Positions 55,468-64,000 of a stretch of 64,000 bases of DNA are shown in pieces. The stretch's first letter is position 1. Each line of letters starts with the position of its first letter. Source of the stretch: Roseiarcus sp963776665 (GTDB lineage Bacteria > Pseudomonadota > Alphaproteobacteria > Rhizobiales > Beijerinckiaceae); contig CAVZNQ010000013.1 of the NCBI GenBank assembly GCA_963776665.1, forward strand, positions 186,001-250,000, written 5' to 3'. The notes under the pieces were generated by a model. The model saw only the letters and a program-made list of their open reading frames with translations, had not been told where the DNA came from and ran no database searches. Made by a program: the position numbers and the translations under genes.

Positions 55468-56436
55468 TCACCGGTCCGCCGTGTCGACGGTGATCGAGGG
55501 GCCGTAGACCCTCGACACGCAGGTGCAGAGCTTCAGGTTCTGAGCCTTCTCCGCGTCGCTGAAAAATACGTCGCGATGATCGACGACCCCATCTGCCGCG
55601 AGGATCGTCAGCGCGCAGAGGCCGCATTCGCCGCGCCGGCAGTCGAAAATCATGCCGACACTGGCATCCTCGAGCGCTTCGAGCATGGTCTGATTGGCGT
55701 CGACCGCGATCTCCCTGCCCAGTCGCGGAATCTTGATGGTGAACGCGACGGAAGGGTGGGTTCCGCTGCTGCCGAAGGTCTCAAACCGCAGGCGGTCCAC
55801 CGGCCGGCCGCTTTCCCGCCAGCCCCTTTTCGCGGCTTCGAGCATCCCGATCGGACCGCAGACGTAGAGCTCGCCCTGGCCGTCGAGGCGCGCGATCTCG
55901 GCGGCGATGTCGACTCGCCTTCCCTCATCGCTCAGAAACACTTCGAGACGACCGCCGAGCCGCTCGGCGAGCTCGTCGGCGAGGGCGAGGTCACGGCGGC
56001 TCCGGCAGGCATAGATGAGGCGAAAGCGGGCGTTCGCTTCGGCGAGCGCCAGCGCATGGGTGAAGATCGGGGTGACGCCGATGCCGCCGGCGAGCAGCAG
56101 GTATTCGGTTCGCCCAAGCGCCAGATTGAAATGATTGGCGGGCGCGGAAAGCGCGATCCGGCCGCCGGGCTTGAGCGACCACATATAGGCGGACCCGCCC
56201 CTCGTGTTCTCCAGCAGCTTGACCGCGATTCGATAGATTCCGTCGGCGCATGGGCCCACGATCGAATAGGAACGGACGTCGGGCCGGCCGCGGATCATGA
56301 CCGATATGTTGATATGGCTGCCCGGCGAAGCGGCGACGAACTCGCCTGAAGGCTCGATCTCGATCAGGCGAATGGCGGACGTGAGATCGCGGGTCGCGCG
56401 GACCTTTCCGTCGCGCCACTCGATGACTTCCGCCAT
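55468..56436 (-). CDS. vanB: VanB-type phthalate-dioxygenase-family reductase
   Basis: 322-residue reductase with FMN/FAD-NAD domains and a C-terminal [2Fe-2S] ferredoxin. RSYSIVGPCADG binds flavin, LLLAGGIGVTPIFTHALAL binds NADH, and CRRGECGLCALTI plus KLCTCVSR hold the cluster. Class IA reductases pass electrons to a Rieske oxygenase; the vanA gene lies 8 bases upstream. ATG 56436 (MAEVIEWRDGKVRA). Confidence 0.92.
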   Translation of the reverse strand: MAEVIEWRDGKVRATRDLTSAIRLIEIEPSGEFVAASPGSHINISVMIRGRPDVRSYSIVGPCADGIYRIAVKLLENTRGGSAYMWSLKPGGRIALSAPANHFNLALGRTEYLLLAGGIGVTPIFTHALALAEANARFRLIYACRSRRDLALADELAERLGGRLEVFLSDEGRRVDIAAEIARLDGQGELYVCGPIGMLEAAKRGWRESGRPVDRLRFETFGSSGTHPSVAFTIKIPRLGREIAVDANQTMLEALEDASVGMIFDCRRGECGLCALTILAADGVVDHRDVFFSDAEKAQNLKLCTCVSRVYGPSITVDTADR

Positions 56437-56444
56437 CGGGACGC

Positions 56445-57518
56445 CTATTCCGCCGCCTGATGCGCGCCGGCCGGGCCATGCTCGCGCGCCAGCATCGCGT
56501 CGATGAGCCGGCGCGCCCATAACGCGCCCGCGTCGATGTTGAGGTTATAGAACGGCGCGCGCGGATTGCGGTCGATGGCGCGCTGCTGCGCCTCGAGCAC
56601 GACATGGTCCTGATCGTAGACGCCCTTGCCTTCGTTGACATGGGCGCGCTGAAGGGCGCGGGTCAGCTCGTCGTCGCCGGTCCGGAACGTGCGGACGAAG
56701 TTCCAGAAATAATGGCAGCTCGTCTCCGTCTCCGGCGCGAGCGCGGCGAGGAAGGCGCCGTTCACGCCCTGCGACCGGTCGCCCTCGCGCGCGCCGGACC
56801 CGGCCGGCGCGACGCCCACGTCGCCGACCACCACCGCCGGCGCCTGGAACGTCACGATCTGCCAGCGATCGGCGCGGCCGGGCTTGCCCAACTGACTGGC
56901 CCAGAACGGCGGCGGTTCGATATCCATCATCCAGCGCGACATGGTCGCAGCGCGATCGGTATGGGTCACTTCGAACGGCGTATCGAGGATCGCGTCGTCG
57001 CCGATGCTGCCGGCATGGACGTAAGTCTCGTGGGTGAGGTCCATCAGGTTGTCGACCACCAGCCGGTAGTCGCACTTGAGCGAGTAGAAAGTCCCGCCCT
57101 CGCCCTTCCACTCCTGCCCGTCGTTCCAATGGAAATCCGGCATGGCGGCGGGATCGGCGAGGGCCGGATCGCCCGGCCAGACCCAGATCAGCCGATGCCG
57201 CTCGACGACCGGATAGCTGCGCACCGCGGCCGACGGGTTGATCGTCTTCTGCGCCGGCATATGGGTGCAGCGCCCGGCGGAATTGAACACAAGCCCATGA
57301 TAGCCGCACACGACCTGGTCCCCGACCAGCCGGCCCATCGAGAGCGGCAGCAGCCGATGCCAGCAGGCGTCCTCGAGCGCGGCGACGGCGCCGTCGGCGC
57401 GGCGGTAGAGAACGATGTCATGGCCGCAGATCGTTCGGGCCGCGAGCGCGCGCCCGATCTCATGGCCCCAGGCGGCCGGATACCACGCGTTCAGGGGGAA
57501 GGGTTTGCTGCTCGCCAT
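56445..57518 (-). CDS. vanA: Vanillate O-demethylase-type Rieske oxygenase subunit
   Basis: 357-residue Rieske non-heme iron oxygenase. The Rieske cluster ligands are CWHRLLPLSMG and CGYHGLVF (CxH...CxxH); the facial triad region is NLMDLTHETYVH. Start ATG 57518 behind GGGAGG. Size and the N-terminal AWYPAAWGHEIGRALAART fit vanillate monooxygenase VanA, which releases formaldehyde from vanillate; other aryl ethers or dicamba-like substrates cannot be excluded. Operon with vanB. Confidence 0.9.
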   Translation of the reverse strand: MASSKPFPLNAWYPAAWGHEIGRALAARTICGHDIVLYRRADGAVAALEDACWHRLLPLSMGRLVGDQVVCGYHGLVFNSAGRCTHMPAQKTINPSAAVRSYPVVERHRLIWVWPGDPALADPAAMPDFHWNDGQEWKGEGGTFYSLKCDYRLVVDNLMDLTHETYVHAGSIGDDAILDTPFEVTHTDRAATMSRWMMDIEPPPFWASQLGKPGRADRWQIVTFQAPAVVVGDVGVAPAGSGAREGDRSQGVNGAFLAALAPETETSCHYFWNFVRTFRTGDDELTRALQRAHVNEGKGVYDQDHVVLEAQQRAIDRNPRAPFYNLNIDAGALWARRLIDAMLAREHGPAGAHQAAE

Positions 57519-58044
57519 CGCTTTCCTCCCGGTCCGGCCCATGTCCCGGCTTCGCCAAGGCTCGCGGAAATCTGCGCCTGATGGAGATGCTCCGCAAGCG
57601 GCGGATATGGCGGCAGAGCGACGAGGCGGCGGCCAGCCGGGATTCGGGCCCGTGCGGATTTTTTGAGCAAATGCTTCCGGAAAATCGAAACCCGTGCTAG
57701 AGTTCGCCTTGCCATGACCCGATCGATCGACAGCGAGCGAGCAACCCGGCTGGCCGGGCCGCGCGCGCGTACTCTACGTCTCAACTTTGTTCTTCGGGCG
57801 AGGAATCCGGAGAAAAGAAAAAAGGGCCTGGGGGTCAGCATAACCCTTTGAAAAGGCTCGTTTCCGACAAGGAGATCCAAGAGAATCCAAGGCGATTCCT
57901 TTGATGGCCTTTGCTCCGTACCGGCCGGGCTTGGCTGGATTTTGATAGATTTGGAATCGGCTTGGAAGACCAAGGCCGACGTCGAAGCGAAAACACCATC
58001 GGGCTCCACATGGGCGCCCGCAACCTTGAAGCAGAAGCCAGGCG
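57519..58044 (+). other. Divergent intergenic region upstream of vanA
   Basis: 526 bases between vanA (minus) and the N-formylglutamate amidohydrolase gene (plus). Short open frames on both strands are unconvincing (Arg-rich or without a ribosome binding site). No repeat or operator is recognised. Confidence 0.5.
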
Positions 58045-58908
58045 ATGGACCAGACCGCGCACCTCGATCTCGAAGCAGAGAAAGACGGATTTTCCGCTTT
58101 CCAGACGATTCCAGGCGCGCTCGACGCCGGCGCGCTTGTCATTTGCGATCACGCCGCCAACGCCATCCCTCCCGGCTACGGGACGCTCGGACTGCCGCCG
58201 CAGGCGCTCGAACGGCACATCGCCTATGATATCGGCGCCGCCGACGTGACCCGCGCGCTCGCGGCCGAACTTGGCGCGCCGGCCGTGCTGTCGACCTTTT
58301 CGCGCCTGATCATCGACCCAAATCGAGGCCTGGACGATCCGACGCTGGTCATGCGCCTTTCCGACGGCGCGATCGTGCCGGGCAACGCCGCCGCCGATGC
58401 ACGGGAAATCGCCCGCCGCAGCGCCCGCTTCTGGGAGCCGTACCGACAGGAGATCGCGGCGACGGTCGATGCGATGCTCGCAACCGGCGAGCCTCCGGCC
58501 ATCGTCTCGATCCATTCCTTCACCGGCGTCCTGCGCGGCCTCGCGCGGCCGTGGAAGGTCGGGATCTTGTGGGACCGCGACGGTCGGCTCCCAAAGCCGC
58601 TGATCGAAGCGCTCGCCGCCGAGCCGGATCTTTCCGCTGGCGAGGTCGGCGACAACGAGCCCTACGACGGCGCCCTTGCCGGCGACACGATCGACGCGAT
58701 CGCGACGTCGCGCGGATTGGCCAACGCGCTGATCGAAATCCGGCAGGATCTGATCGGCGCCAAGGATGACGCGCTCGCCTGGGCCGCGCGCCTCGCCCGT
58801 CTGCTGCGGCCGATCCTTGCACAAGGCGAAAACCGCGCGCCGGCGGATCTCGGCAGCCGGACCAGGAAGACCGCGCACAGCCGGGGAAAACCCGCTCGGG
58901 CAACTTGA
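58045..58908 (+). CDS. N-formylglutamate amidohydrolase family protein
   Basis: 287-residue zinc hydrolase of the HutG-type N-formylglutamate amidohydrolase family. VICDHAANAIPPGYGTLGLP, IDPNRGLDDPTLVMRLSDG and VSIHSFTGVL carry the conserved His/Asp/Glu of the family. It would release formate from formylglutamate in histidine degradation, but no other hut gene is adjacent. The C-terminal 30 residues are basic and unconserved. Confidence 0.9.
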   Translation: MDQTAHLDLEAEKDGFSAFQTIPGALDAGALVICDHAANAIPPGYGTLGLPPQALERHIAYDIGAADVTRALAAELGAPAVLSTFSRLIIDPNRGLDDPTLVMRLSDGAIVPGNAAADAREIARRSARFWEPYRQEIAATVDAMLATGEPPAIVSIHSFTGVLRGLARPWKVGILWDRDGRLPKPLIEALAAEPDLSAGEVGDNEPYDGALAGDTIDAIATSRGLANALIEIRQDLIGAKDDALAWAARLARLLRPILAQGENRAPADLGSRTRKTAHSRGKPARAT

Positions 58909-58972
58909 CGCGCAGCGACGTTCGGGGCGATCCGTCACCCCCCGACACAACGCGCAGGATCATGGGATTGGA

Positions 58973-59239
58973 ATGGCGAAAGCAACCGAGACGACAAAGA
59001 CCGCGAGCGAGGTCAACGCCGGCCATCTGCGTGCGTTCGTCGAGCGGATAGAGCGGCTCGAAGAGGAGAAGAAAGCGCTCTCGGGCGACATCAAGGACGT
59101 CTACGGAGAGGCCAAGGCGAACGGCTTCGACGTCAAGATCATGCGAAAGATCGTGTCGATCCGGAAGCAGGACCGCGACAGCCGAATCGAGGAAGAGACG
59201 ATTCTCGATCTCTACCTGGCCGCGCTCGGCATGAATTGA
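58973..59239 (+). CDS. gapR: GapR family DNA-binding protein (DUF2312)
   Basis: 88-residue protein with the DUF2312 core GHLRAFVERIERLEEEKKAL and EAKANGFDVKIMRKIVSIRK. In Caulobacter GapR is a nucleoid-associated protein that clamps overtwisted DNA ahead of polymerases and helps replication. Two helices form a coiled coil and the basic KIMRKIVSIRKQDRDSR contacts DNA. ATG 58973; length as in the family. Confidence 0.95.
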   Translation: MAKATETTKTASEVNAGHLRAFVERIERLEEEKKALSGDIKDVYGEAKANGFDVKIMRKIVSIRKQDRDSRIEEETILDLYLAALGMN

Positions 59240-59353
59240 TCTTCCGCCGACGCGCCTGACCTCGCAGGCCCGCCAAGGACGGCTGGATTGCAATCGACGA
59301 CGATCGTGTCACAATTAAAATGGGGCGTGGTCAATCGACGGTAGGACAATGTA

Positions 59354-59905
59354 ATGAATAAGCAACGGGCGCAGAGCGGCTACCGGCGAGGAACTGCGCA
59401 GTCCGTCTATTCAACGCTGGCTTTTGTGCTTTTTCTTCTGATGAGCTCCGAAAGCTTTGGCGGTCAACTGACAGTCGAGCAGCCGTCCAAACAACCCATT
59501 GTGCTTACCCAAGGATTCTCAACAACAATTCATAGCGATCGTCCGTTTGGCAAGATTTCCATCACCAATCCCGAAGTTGTCGATCTGGTGTTGCGGACCG
59601 ACAAGAGCGCAGTCCTCATTCCCCAGCGTCTCGGGCGGACGAATGTTGACTTTCTTGACGACCAGGGGAGCGTAATCAGCAGCGTGCAAGTTGTTGTCGT
59701 TCGGCAAAGCACGTCGGACCGGGTCGTTGTTTACGATCATCCGACTTTGGGGGCCTTTTCATCGTATCATTGCGGGTCGAGCGGATGCGAACACTTCGAT
59801 GAAATACCCACCAAAGAGCAAGCGCTGGCGCCTGGCGTCTCCGCGGACGGCGGTCCGCCCGGATTTCCCGGGGACAACGGTCCGCTCGGCGCGCCTCCTC
59901 AATGA
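59354..59905 (+). CDS. Pilus-assembly N-terminal domain protein (CpaC N-domain only)
   Basis: 183-residue exported protein with signal peptide (STLAFVLFLLMSSESFGG) and one domain of the T2SS/T3SS pilus N-terminal type: QPIVLTQGFSTTIHSDRPFG, ITNPEVVDLVLRTDKSAVLI and GRTNVDFLDDQGSVIS. This domain opens the CpaC/RcpA secretin, but here no secretin domain follows; the tail is Gly/Pro-rich. It converges on tadD, so it probably belongs to the pilus locus. Confidence 0.82.
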   Translation: MNKQRAQSGYRRGTAQSVYSTLAFVLFLLMSSESFGGQLTVEQPSKQPIVLTQGFSTTIHSDRPFGKISITNPEVVDLVLRTDKSAVLIPQRLGRTNVDFLDDQGSVISSVQVVVVRQSTSDRVVVYDHPTLGAFSSYHCGSSGCEHFDEIPTKEQALAPGVSADGGPPGFPGDNGPLGAPPQ

Positions 59906-59951
59906 ACCGGGAATTGCCGGCGGACCGGCAGACTAAACTCACCCGCGCAGG

Positions 59952-60527
59952 TCACTGGCCGCAGTCAACGCTCCCGCAAGGTTCTCCGTTCGGGGAGCGC
60001 TCAATGTACTTCGTACTGTCGTTGAGCAGCTTTATGTTGTTCAGGGTTGTCTGGTTCTTGGGGTCCAGTCTCAACGCCGCTTGAAACTTGGCGCGCGCAG
60101 TTTTGAGGTCGCCGCGCAGCATGTATGAATAGCCTTCGTTATTCAGCAGCCTGACCGTGACGCCTCCGAGTTTGGCTGCGGCGGCGTAAGCTTGATCCGC
60201 GAGGTCGAACCGCCCCAACCGGTCGTAACTTGCCGCCAGTCCTATCCAGGCCGTCACGTCGTCCGGCGACTTTTCGACCGCGTCCTGGAAATACTGCTGC
60301 GCGAGACCGAAATTGCCTTCGTAGAACCGCTGGGTGCCGAGTCTTACCGGCTGGTCCGAGGGGTAATACTTGACATCGCCGGGATTCTGTCCGGTGGCCG
60401 GATTGGGGACCGGCGTCGGCGTCAGGCCATTCTGGTTACACCCAGCGGTCAACAGCACCAATGATATCACCAGAATCAACCGACCCACGGTCTCGGCGCC
60501 GACGCGGACAAAAGCTGCACTCTTCAA
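59952..60527 (-). CDS. tadD: TadD-like TPR lipoprotein
   Basis: 191-residue lipoprotein of the Tad pilus. Signal segment RLILVISLVLLTAGCNQNG with lipobox LTAGC; the mature part has three TPR units (FGLAQQYFQDAVEKSPDDVT, FDLADQAYAAAAKLGGVTV, LKTARAKFQAALRLDPKNQT). TadD guides secretin assembly. It is the last gene of tadABCD on the minus strand, 87 bases after tadC. Confidence 0.88.
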   Translation of the reverse strand: MKSAAFVRVGAETVGRLILVISLVLLTAGCNQNGLTPTPVPNPATGQNPGDVKYYPSDQPVRLGTQRFYEGNFGLAQQYFQDAVEKSPDDVTAWIGLAASYDRLGRFDLADQAYAAAAKLGGVTVRLLNNEGYSYMLRGDLKTARAKFQAALRLDPKNQTTLNNIKLLNDSTKYIERSPNGEPCGSVDCGQ

Positions 60528-60614
60528 CCGTTCAAGCTCATCGGATTGGGCGGGTCGTCGACCTGTTCAAAACCGCCCGTCCGCCGAGCGTCGTTCCTCT
60601 GGCCCCGGCCGGGT

Positions 60615-61538
60615 TCATGGTCCCATAAGTCGCAACAGTTTAAGCATAACAGGGAGAAGAACAATCATCAAGATTACCGGGAAAATACCTAGAGCCAGCG
60701 GGATAACCATTTTGACCGGCAATTCATTTGCCTTCTTTTCTGCCAGCAACATTCTCTTCGAACGCATGTCTTCGCTAAATTCACGTAGCGTCGTGGCGAC
60801 GTCGCCGCCGAGCTCCAGCGAATGCCGCAGCACGGCGACGAATGAGGCCGCCTCGTCCAAACCGAGCCGGTCGGCGAACGAGGCGAGGGCGTCGACAGAG
60901 CTTCTGCCTGCGCGCATCTCCGCCCCCATCAGCTCTATATTGCGGCCGAGCGCCCAGCTTCGCTTGCCCAGCCGATCCCGGATTCTTTCGAACGACGCCT
61001 CCACAGTCAGGCCCGCGGTGACGCAGACGGTCAGCAGGTCCAAAAGATCAGGGAAATTCAGCCGATACTCCGCCGCTTGCTGGGACTGTCGATGAGAGAG
61101 GTAAGCGTCCGGCGCGAGCACCCCGACGCCCGCGGAGGCCGCTGCGGCGAGCACGAACTCAAAGGTCGAAAGATTTGGCGCCGAGAGCGCGCACGCAAAC
61201 AGCGCCACTGACGGCACGACAACGACAGCACATACGCGCGAGAAGACATAGTACTGGACAGCATTCTGGCCAAAAAACCCCGCGCGCACCAGTTTCAACC
61301 TCAGCTCTTGTCTAAATCTCTGGCCAATGCCAAACCGATCTTCGGTAAAACGCTCCGCGACCAAGGCGCCGATGCCGTCGCCCGAGGCGCCTGTCAGGGC
61401 GTCCGAGATCCTTGCGCCAGTCGCGGGCAACCGTCGCTGCAAGCGATTTCGGCCTACGACCAGCTGGCCGACGGCGAAGGCAAACCCGGCGACCGCCATG
61501 AACGCGGCTGAAACGAGCGCAACAAGCAAAACGTCCAT
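60615..61538 (-). CDS. tadC: Tad pilus inner-membrane protein TadC
   Basis: 307-residue T2SSF-domain membrane protein forming the pilus assembly platform with TadB. PDLLDLLTVCVTAGLTVEAS and ALASFADRLGLDEAASFVAV are T2SSF signatures, ending with the helix MVIPLALGIFPVILMIVLLP. It follows tadB by 9 bases. Confidence 0.94.
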   Translation of the reverse strand: MDVLLVALVSAAFMAVAGFAFAVGQLVVGRNRLQRRLPATGARISDALTGASGDGIGALVAERFTEDRFGIGQRFRQELRLKLVRAGFFGQNAVQYYVFSRVCAVVVVPSVALFACALSAPNLSTFEFVLAAAASAGVGVLAPDAYLSHRQSQQAAEYRLNFPDLLDLLTVCVTAGLTVEASFERIRDRLGKRSWALGRNIELMGAEMRAGRSSVDALASFADRLGLDEAASFVAVLRHSLELGGDVATTLREFSEDMRSKRMLLAEKKANELPVKMVIPLALGIFPVILMIVLLPVMLKLLRLMGP

Positions 61539-61547
61539 GGCGTCGAC

Positions 61548-62495
61548 CTAGATTTTGAAATTCACCATCCGGTAGATGATGATGTTAGAGAGAATGAGCG
61601 ATATCGCCCCGTAGATCAGGACGGGTACAAGGACTGGGCTGTCCGCCAGTTCGCCAAAATAATCCCGCGAAAGCAGTCGAATGACGCCGTAAAGTATAAA
61701 CGGCATGGCGGTGAGAAACCATGCCGACAATCGTCCTTCCGCGCTCAACGCCTTGACTTTGAGCTGAAGCGTGCTGCGCTGACGCATGAGGGTCGCAAGG
61801 CGGGCAAGCACCTCGGCCAGATTGCCGCCGGTTTGGCTCTGCACATTGACGGCTGTTACCAGGAACAACAAATCATCCTGGCCGACGCGGCGATGCATAT
61901 TGGCGACGGCCGTCGTAACGTCCTGACCGAACCCGATTTCCTCGGCTGTCATGGCGAGTTCAGCGGCGATCGGGTCGCGCATTTCCCTTGAGGCGAGGCC
62001 GATCGCGCTCACAAGCGGGTGGCCGATGCGCAAACTGCGCACGATAATGCTCAGACCCTCAGGCAGCTGGGCCGTGAAGCGATCAATCCGCCGCCGACGA
62101 ACGATTGACAAATAGACAACGACCATAATCGGGCCGGCGAGCGAACCCGCCGCCGCGGCTGCCCACAGATAGGAAAGGAACGGCGAGAGCGCCAAAGCAA
62201 CCGCCGCGCCAAGCGAGACTGTCCAAAGGCCGAGCGCAGGCAAGGAAATTCTCAAGCCCGTCTGGGCGAGGAACTCGTTCAGACCCGCTAACCTCGGGTG
62301 ATTGAGACTGGCAAGCCCCCGCTCCTCTCGGAGAATGCCGACAGGCCCGCCGCCCGCACGGCCATCGCTCAACGCCAGTCGCCGTTTTAGGGTCGCGCCA
62401 CGGCGCTGCGCGCCGACCACCAGCGAATATAGAGCCTGGACGGCAAGAATGACCGCGGCGAACACGACACAATAAATGATCCAGGGGTCGCTCAT
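61548..62495 (-). CDS. tadB: Tad pilus inner-membrane protein TadB
   Basis: 315-residue T2SSF-domain membrane protein. LPEGLSIIVRSLRIGHPLVS, MTAEEIGFGQDVTTAVANMH and FLVTAVNVQSQTGGNLAEVL are typical. Two N-terminal and two C-terminal helices flank the cytoplasmic domain. It lies 9 bases after tadA. Confidence 0.94.
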   Translation of the reverse strand: MSDPWIIYCVVFAAVILAVQALYSLVVGAQRRGATLKRRLALSDGRAGGGPVGILREERGLASLNHPRLAGLNEFLAQTGLRISLPALGLWTVSLGAAVALALSPFLSYLWAAAAAGSLAGPIMVVVYLSIVRRRRIDRFTAQLPEGLSIIVRSLRIGHPLVSAIGLASREMRDPIAAELAMTAEEIGFGQDVTTAVANMHRRVGQDDLLFLVTAVNVQSQTGGNLAEVLARLATLMRQRSTLQLKVKALSAEGRLSAWFLTAMPFILYGVIRLLSRDYFGELADSPVLVPVLIYGAISLILSNIIIYRMVNFKI

Positions 62496-62504
62496 TGTCT
62501 CGAC

Positions 62505-63890
62505 TCACAGGTTTCGAGCGGGGTCGAAGCAGCTCGACTGGACGTCGATGCCATATGCCTTGAGGTCAGAAAGAAAGCGCGGCCGAATTCCCGTCGACTT
62601 GAAACTTCCGTGCAGCGTTCCCTTGTTGTCGGTGAAGTCCTTCACGAATTTGAAGATCTCATGCATCTGGATGACGTCGCCCTCCATGCCGGTGATCTCG
62701 CTGACGCTGGTCAGGCGCCGTGCGCCGTCGGGAAGCCTCTGGACCTGGATCACGAGGGTTATCGCGGAGGCGATCTGGCTACGGATCGCGCTCAAGGTCA
62801 TCGGCGTCCCCGCCATGCCGACCATTTGCTCGAGCCGCTTGAGCGCGTCACGAGGGGAATTGGCGTGAATTGTGGTCATCGACCCTTCGTGGCCAGTGTT
62901 CATCGCCTGCAGCATGTCGAACGCCTCTTCGCCGCGGCACTCGCCGACAATGATGCGATCGGGGCGCATTCTCAGAGCGTTGCGAACAAGGTCGCGTTGT
63001 CGGACTTCGCCCTTTCCCTCGATGTTGGCGGGGCGGGTCTCCAACCGGCCGACGTGAGGCTGTTGGAGCTGCAGTTCCGCTGCATCTTCGATGGTGATGA
63101 GGCGTTCGCGATTCGGAATGAAATTCGATAGCGCGTTGAGCATCGTCGTCTTGCCGCTGCCGGTTCCTCCCGCGATGATCGTCGAAACCTTGCCGGCAAC
63201 CGCCGCCGCGAGAACCTCCGCCATGGCCGGCCGCAAGGTCCCGACCTCAATCAGCCGGTTCATGTCAAGGGCGCGCTCAGCGAACTTGCGAATCGAAACC
63301 AGCGGTCCATCAATGGCGATCGGCCGCACAGCGACATTGACGCGTGAGCCGTCGCGCAACCGAGCATCGACCATGGGCGACAATTCGTCGACCCGACGCC
63401 CGATAGCCGAGACGATTCGGTTGATGATGCGCAGCAGATGCGCTTCATCCTTGAAATGGACCTTGGTCTCCTGCAGCTGGCCGAACCTCTCAATGTAACA
63501 ACGCTTGTGCGTATTGATGAGAATGTCGGTGACCGTCGGGTCCTTCAGCAACGGCTCGATAGGACCATAGCCGGTCATCTCGGCTATGATCTCGCCGGAG
63601 AAAATGTCGAGTTCCCTCTGATTGAGGGACAGACTTTCTCGGCGAACGTGGTCGGCGACATAGGTTCGAACCTGCTTCGCCAATTCATCGGAGGGCATCT
63701 TTTCCAGCGCCGTCAAATTGAATTCGTCGATGATGCGCTCGTGCAGTTTCAGTTTTTCGTCGAGCAGTCCTGGCCGGCGGGCGATCAAATCGGCATAGAA
63801 ATTGTCCTCGCGCGCCGGCGGCGTCTCTGAAGCCGTATCGCGGACCGTGCGATCGCCCTCGCCTGCGTTCTTGCTGCTAAGAAATCCCAT
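62505..63890 (-). CDS. tadA: Tad pilus ATPase TadA (CpaF family)
   Basis: 461-residue secretion ATPase powering pilin export. ATG 63890 (MGFLSSKNAGEGDR). Walker A IIAGGTGSGKTTMLNALSNF, Asp box ITIEDAAELQLQ, Walker B RMRPDRIIVGECRGEEAF and His box TGHEGSMTTIHANSPRDAL are intact. An upstream extension in the same frame exists but is unlikely. The remaining 110 bases to the window edge hold no complete gene; a cpaE-type gene is expected beyond. Confidence 0.95.
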   Translation of the reverse strand: MGFLSSKNAGEGDRTVRDTASETPPAREDNFYADLIARRPGLLDEKLKLHERIIDEFNLTALEKMPSDELAKQVRTYVADHVRRESLSLNQRELDIFSGEIIAEMTGYGPIEPLLKDPTVTDILINTHKRCYIERFGQLQETKVHFKDEAHLLRIINRIVSAIGRRVDELSPMVDARLRDGSRVNVAVRPIAIDGPLVSIRKFAERALDMNRLIEVGTLRPAMAEVLAAAVAGKVSTIIAGGTGSGKTTMLNALSNFIPNRERLITIEDAAELQLQQPHVGRLETRPANIEGKGEVRQRDLVRNALRMRPDRIIVGECRGEEAFDMLQAMNTGHEGSMTTIHANSPRDALKRLEQMVGMAGTPMTLSAIRSQIASAITLVIQVQRLPDGARRLTSVSEITGMEGDVIQMHEIFKFVKDFTDNKGTLHGSFKSTGIRPRFLSDLKAYGIDVQSSCFDPARNL

Positions 63891-64000
63891 GGCCGCTTTC
63901 CGATCGACTGACAGATCACTTTTGACCGCCGCCCTCAGGCGTTGTGGCGCTAGACTCTTCTTGGCGCGGCTGATTTCAACGCCACGCAATAATCCGCTAT

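Noticed and set aside
57491..58009. Open frame of 172 codons on the minus strand
   Set aside because: Arg-rich and lacks a ribosome binding site; it overlaps the vanA start and resembles no family.

Overview
The window is GC-rich, densely coded DNA (ATGA and TGATG overlaps, many GTG/TTG starts) from an alphaproteobacterium, most likely of the Hyphomicrobiales (Rhizobiales). Support comes from the small heat-shock gene followed by a DUF1150 gene, a GapR/DUF2312 gene, a liv operon carrying a DUF6867 gene, a form-II-type molybdenum hydroxylase cluster with split XdhC and a MoeA-like/MocA pair, and a Tad pilus block. Two PEP-CTERM proteins point to an exosortase system elsewhere in the genome. 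The assignment is from gene content only.

Layout. 1-3.7 kb: a RecD-like helicase (cut by the window edge), small heat-shock protein, DUF1150, then thyA-folA. 4-9 kb: a PEP-CTERM protein, galK-galT, murJ. 9-14 kb: a WXXGXW/Pro-Lys repeat secreted protein, a Cys/Met-type PLP enzyme overlapping a UbiH-family hydroxylase, a second PEP-CTERM protein behind an unusual repeat-containing intergenic region. 14-21 kb: ccdA and the livHMGF-DUF6867-livK operon. 21-30.4 kb: one plus-strand operon for a molybdenum hydroxylase (CoxG, S, L, M) with its maturation factors (MoxR, VWA, XdhC N and C halves, MoeA-like, MocA). 30.4-40 kb: mixed housekeeping genes (radC, map, CinA-like, gpt, tRNA-Leu), several small proteins, a FkbM methyltransferase, a KamA-type radical SAM enzyme, and a probable carnitine-type dehydrogenase/BKACE pair.

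40.4-50 kb is the most unusual stretch. It holds a class III nucleotidyl cyclase-ATPase-TPR gene, an acetoacetate-decarboxylase-like gene, a family 1 encapsulin shell gene, an IPT/TIG-domain gene, and one reading frame joining a FAD amine-oxidase-type oxidoreductase to a polyprenyl diphosphate synthase. From about 42.85 to 48.56 kb nearly every gene is interrupted by single-base frame changes that leave recognisable protein on both sides. This is either recent decay or locally poor sequence. If the frames are real or repairable, the locus looks like an encapsulin nanocompartment tied to isoprenoid chemistry.

50-64 kb: an unidentified polytopic membrane protein; a decaprenylphosphoryl-arabinose-type cluster (HAD-UbiA fusion, GtrA, DprE1-like with one frame change, DprE2-like); a vanillate-demethylase-type vanAB pair; N-formylglutamate amidohydrolase; gapR; a stand-alone CpaC N-terminal-domain protein; and tadABCD running off toward the right edge. 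Non-coding points of note are a tRNA-Leu(UAA), a consensus CRP/FNR-type palindrome at 38.26 kb, a 16-bp imperfect hairpin between liv and cox, a 14-bp palindrome plus direct repeats before the second PEP-CTERM gene, and a five-unit 21-bp tandem repeat at 30.5 kb.
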